In this document: positions 55,419-64,000 of the stretch, one piece after another
How positions within the stretch are numbered: the stretch's first letter is position 1
Layout: the number at the start of each line of letters is the position of its first letter
DNA from: Isoetes taiwanensis
Taxonomy: Eukaryota > Streptophyta > Lycopodiopsida > Isoetales > Isoetaceae
Direction: 5' to 3'
DNA: 64,000 nucleotides
Assembly: GCA_021234155.1 (NCBI GenBank)
Contig: JAJEKV010000191.1
Location: forward strand, 112,842-176,841
The notes under the pieces: model-generated
What the model saw: only the letters and a program-made list of their open reading frames with translations
What the model was told of the DNA's origin: nothing
The model's database searches: none
Translations under genes and position numbers: made by a program

Positions 55419-57172
55419 CTGAAAGCTACAGCTAAGAACTTGAAGTCAAAGTCCAAGTCAAAGTTGTAGATGTAAAAGATTCCTCTAGATGTAAAAGATT
55501 ATCCCAAGATTGCCCGAGATTCTCAAGGATTTTAAGAAGATTCTCTTAGATTCCTCTAGGCTCTCAAAGATTCTCCAAAGATTCTGCCGCGAGTCACCGC
55601 CGAGGCTGGCGACGCCGCCTCGAAGCCCTACCAGGCGTAATAGATGCATATGTAAAGGAAACGAAGGCATAGATACAGAGACAATGACTCTGCTCCCGTG
55701 AATTACGTAGTCCTTGATTCATACACCACTTTCTGTTATCCATGTGGTTCTTCAAGTATAACTGCTTATTTTAGTTGCATTTGTGCCTATTTCTAATGGT
55801 CATGTCATACACACTTTTTTGGTATGCATGTCCTCCCAGTATAACTGCTTTCTTTGATTTATATAATCTGCATCTATATCTAATGGTTTTGTCATACCCC
55901 ACAAATGTTCATTATCTTGTCATGTTTTAATCTATAAGATTTGGAAAAACAACCATTGAATTAGCTATAACACTTGTACATGCTCCTCCAAACGTATTAT
56001 AACAACAAAGCAAACATTGGCATTAGAGATCCTATGCCAACTCATGTAAGCAACCAATGCTCATGTAGAAATTTATAAACAAAAAGCTATTACCACTACA
56101 CAAGCTGGTTGGGTCTTATGGCTTGCGTTCCCAACACCATTAAAATAGAATTTAACAGTCTTTGTAACATAGTTTGTGTTGATCTCTTCATATAAAATGC
56201 AAAATTTGTGTTGATCTCTTCATATAAAATGCAAAATATTATCTGGGATATAAAGAACAAATTGACTATTTAAACAATCAAAATGAAAAGACCTGCATTT
56301 GTTGCTCAAATTTTGTTGCAGAGAAACCACAAAACTCGTTTGCAGGAAATCTTGTTATTGAGATATAGACTACATTACGAGCTATGCATATGTTTGCATG
56401 TGCAAATGCCATTCCTAACCGTGTGCTAACCATGTGTTTTATGCGGAGAGTTTTGTGCTCTTTGCTGCATTAGGCATTTGTTCATGCAACACTCAAGGAT
56501 GTCTCTGCAAGGTTCCAGATTGAAAAAATGTTAAAAGCCATGTTATCAACATCTTATAGCCATTGCAACCTGAAAAAGGCCAACAACACAGTAAATGCAT
56601 AAGCATGGCACTAGAGTTGAAAACAAAATCCAAGTTATAGTAGAAAACCATGAACGAGACTCAAATAATTCTATTATAAGTTACAGCAAATAATGCTAAG
56701 AGAAAGAGCATGGCAACAAAAGAGCATGGTTCTTAGCAAATGACAAATCTGATAACAAAATCTCGTCGGGGCGAGAAAGGCGCACATTAGAGAAAAGACG
56801 GCACCAATAGAGAAAGCAAAGAATAAAATTAGGAAAGCCCATAAATGGGCTAGAAATAAGCCCAGAATTATGTCGAGACCATTGGGTTAGACCCATTTAA
56901 TTCAGTTACAGACTATGACCAGAAAACGGGCTTCTAATTGAACCCATCTCTTTTGTGAAGAGGTGCTTTAGGGGCAACAGATCAGACACCAGCTTCTCCA
57001 ACAAACACTGCTAAACTTACAGCCCCATTTATACTGATGCAAGTAGCAGGGATTTTTACACTCCAGTTAAGCTCACCTCTAATAGCTGCAAACTATAACC
57101 GTTCCCGATCCAAAGGTTAGAAGCAACTTGACGCATATATCAAAAGATATTCCTGAAGTCGATATGTACCTG
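55419..57172. other. 1.75-kb stretch without a recognised gene
   Basis: AT-rich. It has imperfect 'agattct' repetition (55510-55590) and a repeated phrase 'agtataactgctt' (about 55756 and 55839). No open frame shows a known domain. A 32-bp tandem duplication at 56173 is listed separately. Confidence 0.4.
56173..56236. repeat. 32-bp perfect tandem duplication
   Basis: Two adjacent identical 32-bp copies (56173-56204 and 56205-56236) beginning 'tttgtgttgatctc' and ending 'tataaaatgcaaaa'. Confidence 0.9.
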
Positions 57173-57961
57173 ATGGACATTAAAGCCATGCCAACGAAGA
57201 CAGCAGCCACAGACTCTTTGATGACCAGCATACTGAAATGCCAAATGGACATTAAAGCCATGCCAACCATAGTTGTTTGTTAGCATTTATCGTTAGCTAA
57301 TGGCTAACGCCAAAATAACGTGTAACTAGTTGATAACGTGTTATTTTTTGGCCCAAAAAAAAATAAAAAAGGATCAAATTTTAATAATTTAAAATATGAT
57401 CTTGACTAATTTGATCATGTTGAATCCAAACATGCAATCAGAAATTTGAAAATACTTTACCTAATCTCTTGAAAAATCATATTGTCACTTAAACCTTTGA
57501 AGCGCAATGAGAGAATTGCAACGAGAGAAATCGTGCACTCTGAAATTAGATGAATGAGTTTTGAAAATGCAAAAGACATACTGTCGGATCGAGGCGGGCA
57601 TATGGCGAAACCGGCGGACCAAAATCGGCCGGGCTACTCCGAAATTGCCACTTTTGTTCTCCTTTTGTCTCGGATCACAAAGCGAGAGCGGCATGCTTTC
57701 GGATGCCAATAACAACAACAAAGGGTTTTCTAAATTAGATTTTCACATATTTAGATTCATCTTGAAATTCTGAACAAAATGGTATAATTTTTTTTTTTGA
57801 TGGCTGTAATTTTTGGCAAAAATAATATAAGTTATTATTAGTTATTTTTAAATAACGCCCTAACGCCGTTATTTTTTGGGGCTAACGCGTTATCTAACAA
57901 CTATGATGCCAAGCGAAGGCGGCAACCACGCGGCTCTTTGATGACCAAGATCTTGAAATGC
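57173..57961. repeat. 72-bp tandem repeat, second copy split by a MITE
   Basis: Copy 1 is 57173-57244. Copy 2 starts at 57245 ('atggacattaaagccatgcc'), is interrupted at 57267, and resumes at 57914 with 'cgaaggcggcaaccacg...ctttgatgaccaagat', matching 57196-57244. The period is a multiple of three, but no confident coding frame is evident. Confidence 0.75.
57268..57905. mobile_element. hAT-like MITE (638 bp)
   Basis: The ends are inverted: CATAGTTGTT at the left and AACAACTATG at the right. Similarity continues inward (cgttagc...caaaataacg versus gctaacgcg...ttattttttgg). It is flanked by an 8-bp near-perfect direct repeat, ATGCCAAC (57260-57267) and ATGCCAAG (57906-57913). An 8-bp duplication is the hAT signature. 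The interior has no transposase. A GC-richer core around 57560-57710 contrasts with AT-rich ends. Confidence 0.8.
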
Positions 57962-58150
57962 CAATGGCAACATCTCGTGGAGAGTAAAAATACCATCACT
58001 CCACCAACCGAGATGTATTCAATTAGGGCATCAAAATTCGAATTCAATACTTGCCGGGACAATCTTTTGCCTTCGGAAACCACGCCATTTCTTGTTTATC
58101 GAACACCTCCGATTATGTTGCTAGATGGACATATTATGCATGAATATTTA

Positions 58151-58603
58151 GTGGGTGGCATATTGCATTGACAAAAGGCAACTGCTATTCCCTGTATAAG
58201 ACAGATCTTCATGAAGTACATGTGATGAGTTGATCTTTGCAGGTGATAGATAGCTGTCACTGGCTAAGTCTTGTGTGTTGTTTGGACCTTCATGAACTCC
58301 AAGCGATGTAGGCACATTCCAGTTTCTCTTAGCTGGTGATGTTATGGCACCTGGATCCCACAATTCAAGATCTGCAACAGACATCTATCAGGCTTCTACT
58401 TGTTTCTCTTTTTGTCACCTACAAATTGATAATTAAAGATAAATAATAAGAGGCTAGAAATCAAATAAAGAGGGGCACATCCCTCTGCATAAATAAACTG
58501 CAGATGGCTCACCTGCGTTGGCTGATAATCTTATGATACTAAAACCCTGCTCATGCAGAAGAATACATCCACCAAATCGTCTACATGGAGTATTTCCAGG
58601 GGC
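58151..58603 (-). pseudogene. Two-exon fragment of an unrecognised gene
   Basis: Minus strand. Exon 58513-58603 reads APGNTPCRRFGGCILLHEQG and on to LSANA, then GTGAGC. Exon 58151-58371 after TTGCAG reads (A)DLELWDPGAITSPAKRNW and continues about 50 more residues to a stop at 58148-58150. The phases agree (1 + 2 nt) and the intron is 141 bp. The acceptor of the first exon is weak (ATGAG). I do not recognise the protein. It is preceded on the same strand by the SF3B2-like exons. Confidence 0.45.
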
Positions 58604-58747
58604 CTCATATTACATAAAATGAAATGTCTTAAGCATAAAACCAGGGAGGCCCTCCTGACGCCACCCAACATACCAGTCACTCCTTGCGAGTCAAAACTCT
58701 TGTTGAGCCACATCCTGCAACCACCACATATAGCAAATAAGATGCAT

Positions 58748-58801
58748 GATATATCCATTGTGACAAACCTGCAAGATATGTCCATTGTGACAAACCTGCA
58801 A
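58748..58801. repeat. 27-bp tandem duplication
   Basis: Two adjacent copies of 'gatat(a/g)tccattgtgacaaac...' (58748-58774 and 58775-58801), one mismatch. On the minus strand each supplies a TTGCAG|GTTTGTC acceptor-like motif. Confidence 0.85.
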
Positions 58802-58816
58802 GAATTTACATTTTAC

Positions 58817-59040
58817 GACAATAAGCGCCTTGGCCTTTGGAGCGATTTTCGATATCCCTTGGAAAAACCAACAACCGTGGATCTGCAACCGTTGCATCCC
58901 AAACCTGCAAAAAGAATCGGATAAGTAATTAATGTTTGAAAAAATACTAAGAACTAGAGGAAGAAGATCAAAAGTACCTTTACAACATCTGGTCTTACAC
59001 ATTGTTGTTTCAGTTCTGCAATTTTCATGCGTCGTTGAAG
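58817..59040 (-). pseudogene. SF3B2/SAP145-like fragment (two exons)
   Basis: Exon 58978-59040 reads LQRRMKIAELKQQCVRPDVV + K, then GTACTT. Exon 58817-58904 reads VWDATVADPRLLVF and continues to GAYC. Splicing factor 3b subunit 2 proteins have the same run (AELKQ-x-x-x-RPDVVE-x-x-D-T-A-x-DP-x-LLV-x-LK-x-x-R-N) at the start of the DUF382 region. After LLVF the frame drifts: the family's 'VPVPRHWCQKRKFLQ' appears only as a frame-disrupted YCRK...KFLQ. The intron is 73 bp. The rest of the gene (about 500 residues in the family) is absent, so it is a captured or decayed fragment. Confidence 0.7.
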
Positions 59041-60099
59041 CTGCAAAATTGGAACGATTGGGACACGAATCATGTAGCGCCCAGCAACCGCACACAGAGC
59101 CTGGGAGAAGAAAGAAACCGTCCAAAAGCTTATGGCTTCAAGAACATCTGCTGAAAATATGGTCCCAAAATGCCTACGCTAATCAAAGCCGAAATTTTTG
59201 CTCTAAGATTTCCGGCATAAAACTCCTACGATATCACGCAAAAAGAAACGAGCCACTTTAGATCCATAAAAAATGAGACACAAACCAAAAAAAATTGCAT
59301 CAGATTAAAAAAATGGGTTATGGCAAAAGAAAGATTGAAGAACAAAGTCAAGAATAAGCAAAGGAAAATATCAAAGAATAAGCAAAAGCAGGGCATCTCC
59401 TTAAACATCTAGAAACAGCTAAAGAATTAAACTTGAAGAGAAATTGCCAAGATAGCCGCTCCTGGATCTGAAAGGACAATGGGATGGGGCTTTTCATGCT
59501 CCCTCGATTTACTCCTGGCACAGAAGATTGCTTCGAAGCTTAAACTGGTATTCCAGAGCAGAATTAACATGGGATTATTACCACCCGGCTCATGCATTCA
59601 GAAAGTGCCTGACGGGGCTAGAAACGCAGCAAACTGTACAAAATCTGTATAACACATTTTCAGCAAGAAAAACATAAGAGAAAAGTCGGCCATGCTCTGC
59701 ACTGAGTTCTAGAGGCCGATCAACAGCCGGACATGGCAGGCCACTGAATATTAGAGCAATATCGATTCTCTGAGCAACTGTGGCGGCACTTACCACTGCA
59801 AATCGGCCAGCAAAAAGATGCACTGGAGAACTCCATTTCTTGTAGTCGATTTTGTTAGTATCTTCACTATTTCCTATGGATTATCAGCAGTAGCTCAAAT
59901 GCTAGCCAAATCCGGCTGCATTGCCCACGTAAAATCATCAACCTTCAGATTAAAAGAACCCGATACTTCTTCTGAGAACAAAAACCGGATCCCCGAAACA
60001 ACCCAAAGCTTTTCCTTCTCGATTGAATCTTCTCGATCGATTCACATCAAAGGGATTTCTGCAATAGCCGCCTTACGTTAACCGTCGATTACTCTTTCT
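59041..60099. other. About 1 kb without a recognised gene; part is copia LTR
   Basis: I see no further exon I can support upstream of the SF3B2-like piece. The right part (probably from about 59.8 kb) should be the R-U5 side of the copia LTR, but its outer edge could not be located. Confidence 0.35.
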
Positions 60100-60206
60100 T
60101 CTCGGGATCCTTCCCTATATTTATACATGCGGGCCACCGCTTTTCCAGGCGTCTACACATGGCCCATAGACTCCATGACAGTGTCTGCAAGGGATTTTAT
60201 CTAACA
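60100..60206 (-). repeat. 3' LTR of the copia element (U3 part)
   Basis: On the minus strand the LTR starts TGTTAGATAAAATCCC at 60206, directly after the polypurine tract. A TATA box (TATAAATA) is at 60118-60125. The other end of the LTR lies to the left and is not resolved. Confidence 0.6.
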
Positions 60207-60222
60207 TTCTCCCCCTCGGCTG
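60207..60222 (-). other. Polypurine tract of the copia element
   Basis: On the minus strand CCGAGGGGGAGAA sits immediately before the LTR start TGTTAG. This is the usual Ty1/copia arrangement and fixes the 3' LTR boundary. Confidence 0.7.
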
Positions 60223-60269
60223 TACAACTCATGATTCCCATTTGCCTCTTAGGTTCGATAGAACCTTAG

Positions 60270-60524
60270 TTAAAACATCGCCTCCTGCAATTTAGTGGGT
60301 ATATATTTCACATCTATTTCTCCCTTCTCTACCTCATCTCGAATAAAATGGTGATGGACTTCTATATGCTTAGTTCGTGAATGGCAAACTAGATTTTTGC
60401 TCATTGCTATCCCACTTTTGTTGTCACAATAAATTGTAGTAGCATCCGCACATGACTTCCCTAACTCTCTGAGCATTCTTCGCAACCAAATGATCTCTCG
60501 ATCTTTTGCCGGAGAGCGCCACAT
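60270..60524 (-). pseudogene. Copia RNase H, C-terminal part
   Basis: The segment WLRRMLRELG...TIYCDNKSGIAMSKN...HSRTKHIEVHHHFIRDEV...YIPTKLQ is the standard copia RNase H end. It contains the CDN catalytic aspartate and the R-T-K-H-I-E-V-H motif. It is separated from the preceding segment by a frameshift near 60525. Confidence 0.85.
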
Positions 60525-60525
60525 A

Positions 60526-61326
60526 TTACGCCTTGCCTTTGGACTTTGCTACACATTCTTGTTTTTTACTGGCCCATGATATTGCCGTGTCTCCAAGTTT
60601 GCAAAGATATCCAGATGTTGACTTTCTATCATCAATGTCTCCTCCCCAATCTGCATCTGCATATCCAACTAAATTATTCTCCACACTCTTTGAAAAACGC
60701 AATCCATGGGTTAAGGTACCCTTTAAATACCTAAGAATTCTTTTTGCGGCTATCCAGTGCTCCCTTCCTCTACTGAGTAGATTAACAGCATAAGCAATAT
60801 CTGGCCTTGTGCTATTCGCTGCATACAACAAACTCCCAACCAATGACCTATAAGGTCTGCTTTTCATTTCCTTTTCCTCTTCAGGTGTTTTCGGACACAT
60901 CTTTCCTGATATTTTTATTCCTGCGACCAATGGTGTTTTTGCTACATTACAGTCAAGCATCCTGAATTTGACTAGCATTTTCTTGATATATTGCTCCTGG
61001 GTAAGATATAACACACCCTGAGCTCTATCCCTTCTTACTTCCATTCCAAGCAGTTTCTGAAGATCTCCAAGGTCAGTCATTTGGAAACGGCTTCTCAACA
61101 ACAATTTATACTTATCCAGCAAGGCTTTGTCATTACTAGCAATGACGCAATCATCAACATATAATGCCATTATTAGGCGCTTATCTCCTTCCTTTTTCAT
61201 GTAAAGGTTTCCTTCTGTTTTCAATTTGATGAATCCATTGGTAACCAAAAACCTGTTCATGCATAAGTACCATTGCCTAGACGCCTGCCTAAGTCCATAA
61301 ATGGCCTTTCTTAACCTGCACACCAT
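60526..61326 (-). pseudogene. Copia reverse transcriptase C-terminal half and RNase H start
   Basis: The 266-aa open segment starts CRLRKAIYGLRQASRQW and contains the RT active-site box ALYVDDCVIAS. It then has the connection LLGMEV...YIKKMLVKF, PYRSLVGSLLYAANSTRPDI and the RNase H start GYADADWGGDIDDRKSTSGY. It is the best-preserved part of the element. Confidence 0.9.
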
Positions 61327-61341
61327 ATCATTACCTTGTTC

Positions 61342-61641
61342 TTACCCATGAGGCTGCTCCATATAAATTTCTTCTTCCAAGTCTCCATTCAAGAAAGCGG
61401 TCTTGGCGTCCATATGACTTAGTTCCATGTCATTACGCCTTTGCCCAATCGCTATAAGGGCCCTCAAACTAGTCATCTTAACGATAGGCGAAAAAGTGTC
61501 TTTATAGTCTATCCCTTCCAACTGCGTATATCCCTTAGCAACTAAACGAGCCTTGTACCTTTCTACTGATCCATCTGCTTTTCTTTTAATTTTAAAAACC
61601 CATTTACTACCGACCACGTTCTTATCATTTGGTCTCGGCAC
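61342..61641 (-). pseudogene. Copia reverse transcriptase N-terminal part
   Basis: Reads KNVVGSKWVFKIKRKADGSV...YKARLVAKGYTQ...GIDYKDTFSPIVKMTSLRAL...QMDAKTAFLNGDLEEEIYM-type motifs, the classic first half of copia RT (here HMDAKTAFLNGDLEEEIYME). A frameshift separates it from the downstream half. Confidence 0.9.
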
Positions 61642-62056
61642 TAAGTCATATGTCGGTCTGTTTGAATGAATCTAATTCATTCTTCATTTTGCTTCCTTCC
61701 ACAAGTTTGCATCCGGCCTGCTCTCTTTTCCCTCTCATTTTACGGTTCTAAAATACAAGACAAGACTTTAGGTTTTCTAGGTCTTGTTGTCTTGCCACTT
61801 TCCTTTACGCCATAGGTATCAGGTATCAAGCGGGGGTTGAGACTTTAGGCGTTCAACCTCACTGCGTCGAGCTCTACTTTCGTACTCCTTTGGGTTTCTT
61901 CGATGACAACTTCCTTTGCTCTCCTCCCCTGCACAGCCAAACTTCCGGTTACCTTTGTCGGTCTCTAAGACCTCATGCACCTCCTGCGGCTCGATATCTT
62001 GCCCATGAAATGCACTATCGATCTCTATGACTTCATGCACCACATCGGCTCTATGC

Positions 62057-62584
62057 CTACCTGCTCCTCACAACTTGGTCCTCGTCACCTTCAAGCTCAA
62101 ATTCATCTTCCAGCGGCAAGCCATTTGTTTCCTTTGAATCGTCGATTGCTTCCTGCTTTGCTTTTGAATTATCTTCCAAATACTCAACTGGTATCCATTC
62201 CATTGTCTCCTGCTTGCTAAGCAATTTCCTGTCTTTGTACAAAATGTTTTCATTAAATATCACATCTCTACTAACATGTATTTTACGAGTATTGGGACCG
62301 TATAACCTGTAACCATTTGTTTCTTCATCATAACCCACAAGAAAGGTGAATACGCTTCTATCGTCCAACTTCTTCCTTAGCTCCTCGGGTATCAACATAT
62401 AAGCCAGACATCCATAAACTCTGAAACGCCTCAGCATTTGCTTTTGTCGGTCGAATTGTTGCAGTACACCTCCCTTTACTGCTGCACTAGGCAATCTATT
62501 TTGGATGTGACAAGCTGCCGCCACTGCTTCTCCCCACAAGCTATTAGGTAGGCCTGGCATGTTTAAGCATAGATCTCGCCGCAT
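62057..62584 (-). pseudogene. Copia integrase C-terminal domain and linker
   Basis: LPNSLWGEAVAAACHIQNRL, FRVYGCLAYMLIPEE, RSVFTFLVGYDEETNGYRLY and VSRDVIFNEN match the end of the copia integrase core and its C-terminal region. An acidic linker (EFELEGDEDQ) follows, then the frame breaks before RT. Confidence 0.88.
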
Positions 62585-62714
62585 TCATGATGGTGCGATT
62601 CTTTCGTTCCGCCACGCCATTTTGCTGTGGCGTATATCGACATGTGTATTGTCTTCTTATCCCATGTATCTGACAAAACCTGCAAAATTCACTTGACCTA
62701 TATTCCCCTCAAGG

Positions 62715-62981
62715 TCAGGATCTTAAACATTTAACCTTAAATGATGTTTCTCTTTCAACTTCCAACATAGAGTCTAAAGGCATCAAATACTTGGTCTTTG
62801 GACCGCAAAAGTAACACTTAGTCCTTCTACTATAATCATCAATAAATGTCGCGAAATAAGACTTTGATCCAAGGCTTTGAACTTGCATTGGCCCACAGAC
62901 ATCCGAATGCACTAATTCAAGCAGTTTATGTGCCCTCTTACCTTTATTTCTGAAAGGTATTCTACCCTGTTTGCCTAACAT
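62715..62981 (-). pseudogene. Copia integrase core, N-terminal part
   Basis: KLLELVHSDVCGPMQVQSLG, SKSYFATFIDDYSRR and TKCYF give the first two catalytic-core landmarks (HSD and FIDD). The region 62585-62714 contains the end of the core in other frames. Confidence 0.88.
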
Positions 62982-63045
62982 GCATGACTCACAAACATCA
63001 TCATGACTTTCGTCTTCACACCAAAGTCATCAAAAGATTATGTTG

Positions 63046-63498
63046 TTACGCAATTTTAATACTATTGTGATTTGCATGCGCCAATCTCAAATGCCAAGTA
63101 TGCAACTTATCTATGGGAGATATCTTATTAATTGACTTAATATCAAATTCAAATAGATTTCCCCTTCTTTCAGCATCAAATAGTTTCACACCATCCTTAA
63201 TAAACTTGCAACCATGTTTATGAAAAAACAAATCATAACCATTATCAACAAGATTGGCAACTGAGACCAAGTTAAATAACATTTCGGGTGCAAACAAAGT
63301 ATCTGGCAAATTTAAAACTTCCTTGCCTTCTCTTGATACCTGCAACTTCCCCTTTCCATACACCTTTTGTGTTGCGCCATTTCCCATTTGCATCTTTAAA
63401 CCACCTCGACTTGGTTCAACATTTCTCAACAAGTCAGATGAATTGACTATGGAGACTTCAGCTCCCGAATCTACAGTCAAAGTGTTAGTTTTATCCAA
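63046..63498 (-). pseudogene. Copia protease and GAG-pre-integrase
   Basis: The aspartic protease motif VDSGAEVSIVNS is followed by the protease body, NLVSVANLVDNGYDLFF and the GAG-pre-integrase LHTWHLRLAHANHNSI. Upstream gag is not present. Confidence 0.88.
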
Positions 63499-63604
63499 TT
63501 CCCCTTTTAAATCAACATTAGATACTACATCTCATAGATTTTATATTGGAGTTCATTACCTTATCCTCAGCAAGCATTCCTACCGCTGCTAAATCTTCTT
63601 TACC

Positions 63605-64000
63605 ATAGTTAAGGTGCCCAGCGTTGCTGGGCACAGGTTGGAACTGGCAATGTTGGAGACCTAGAAATAATAAGGTTTGTTGGAACTGGTAATGTTGGTG
63701 TCCTGGCATTTGTATTGTAGGAACCTTTAATTTCTTTCTTTTTTTATTCTCCCTTTTTTTTTTTCTAACCCCGTTCTCCCTCCCTTTGCCTTCCCTTTCC
63801 CCTTTCCCTTTTTTTCTTTCTCTTTTTCTTATCAGCTTTTTCCCTTCCTTTTTATCTTTCCCCGCTCTTCCCATTTTTCCACTATTCTCTTTCCCTTTCC
63901 TTTTCCCCTTCCTTTTCCTTTTCCTTTTCCTTTTCCTTTTCCTTTTCTCTTTCCCGTTTCTCATGCATTTTTTTCGTTCTCTTTTGCTTACCTTTTCATG
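63605..64000 (-). mobile_element. Helitron type B, 3' end (runs off the window)
   Basis: TAGTTAAGGTGCCCAGCG with a perfect hairpin GCCCAGC-GTT-GCTGGGC (63616-63632). It then has the B-type 3' module ('gttggagacctagaaataat', 'tgttggtgtcctggcattt') and C/T-only sequence from about 63730. The very tip reads CATAG rather than CTAG. It interrupts the copia element and is almost identical to the copy at 52378. Confidence 0.82.

Larger units (their letters stand above)
60206..63604 (-). mobile_element. Ty1/copia retrotransposon, decayed and truncated
   Basis: Domain order along the minus strand is protease (about 63460), GAG-pre-integrase, integrase, RT, RNase H, polypurine tract and LTR. The integrase-before-RT order places it in Ty1/copia. 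The reading frame is broken into at least six segments. Gag and the 5' LTR are missing because a type B Helitron starts at 63605, upstream of the protease. Confidence 0.88.

Noticed and set aside
57079-58083. Protein-like frames spanning the 72-bp repeat on the minus strand
   Set aside because: The similarity between frames is explained by the tandem repeat itself, and one frame is interrupted by the MITE.
59818-60081. 87-aa plus-strand open frame
   Set aside because: It lies on the strand opposite the copia element and probably overlaps its LTR; no known domain.

Overview
The window looks like non-coding, repeat-dense nuclear DNA of a land plant. The reasons are plant-type nuclear tRNA-Ser(GCU) and tRNA-Ala(AGC) genes, Helitrons with plant-style CTAG(T) ends, a Ty1/copia element, a non-autonomous LTR element, Mutator-like and hAT-like MITEs, and a PPR-protein fragment. 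Gene fragments near 55 and 59 kb have canonical GT-AG introns of only about 65-140 bp. Such short introns would suit a compact-intron lineage such as a lycophyte, but that is a guess. I see no intact protein-coding host gene.

Region by region. (1) 1-831: the 3' part of a purine-rich Helitron. (2) 832-38770: a tandem array of a roughly 1.33 kb unit, each carrying tRNA-Ser(GCU) and, about 145 bp downstream on the same strand, tRNA-Ala(AGC). I count 18 Ser-type and 19 Ala-type copies (one a half gene). The array is interrupted by two copies of a Mutator-like MITE (units 1 and 2), an LTR element (11752-15320), and Helitrons at 15952-17827, 20397-22540 and 32116-36851. (3) 38771-40536: AT-rich sequence with no recognisable gene, then a 137-bp tandem repeat. 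(4) 40537-52337: a nest of Helitrons apparently seeded by one insertion into an A^T dinucleotide of that repeat; it also holds a PPR fragment. (5) 52378-54522: one more complete Helitron. (6) 54523-60100: minus-strand exon fragments of several genes, including an SF3B2/SAP145-like piece, plus a hAT-like MITE inside a 72-bp tandem repeat. (7) 60100-63604: a decayed Ty1/copia element on the minus strand. (8) 63605-64000: the start of another Helitron, which truncates the copia element.

The unusual element is the Helitron family. Three related types (called A, B and C here) each carry 1.3-2 kb of almost pure polypurine on the Helitron sense strand, which appears as polypyrimidine when the element lies on the minus strand. 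The part near the Helitron 5' end contains a periodically repeated GATGAAAG motif. Types B and C share a body but have different 3' ends. At two separate loci B and C sit head-to-tail with the same junction. The 100-550 aa open frames across these tracts arise because a pure C/T strand cannot contain a stop codon; they are not genes.

Sequence quality matters. From 1 to about 37.6 kb, every tRNA unit and every mobile element carries many small indels. From about 37.6 kb onward, within one repeat unit, the sequence becomes clean. This suggests low consensus accuracy in the left part, so broken tRNAs there may not be broken in the organism.
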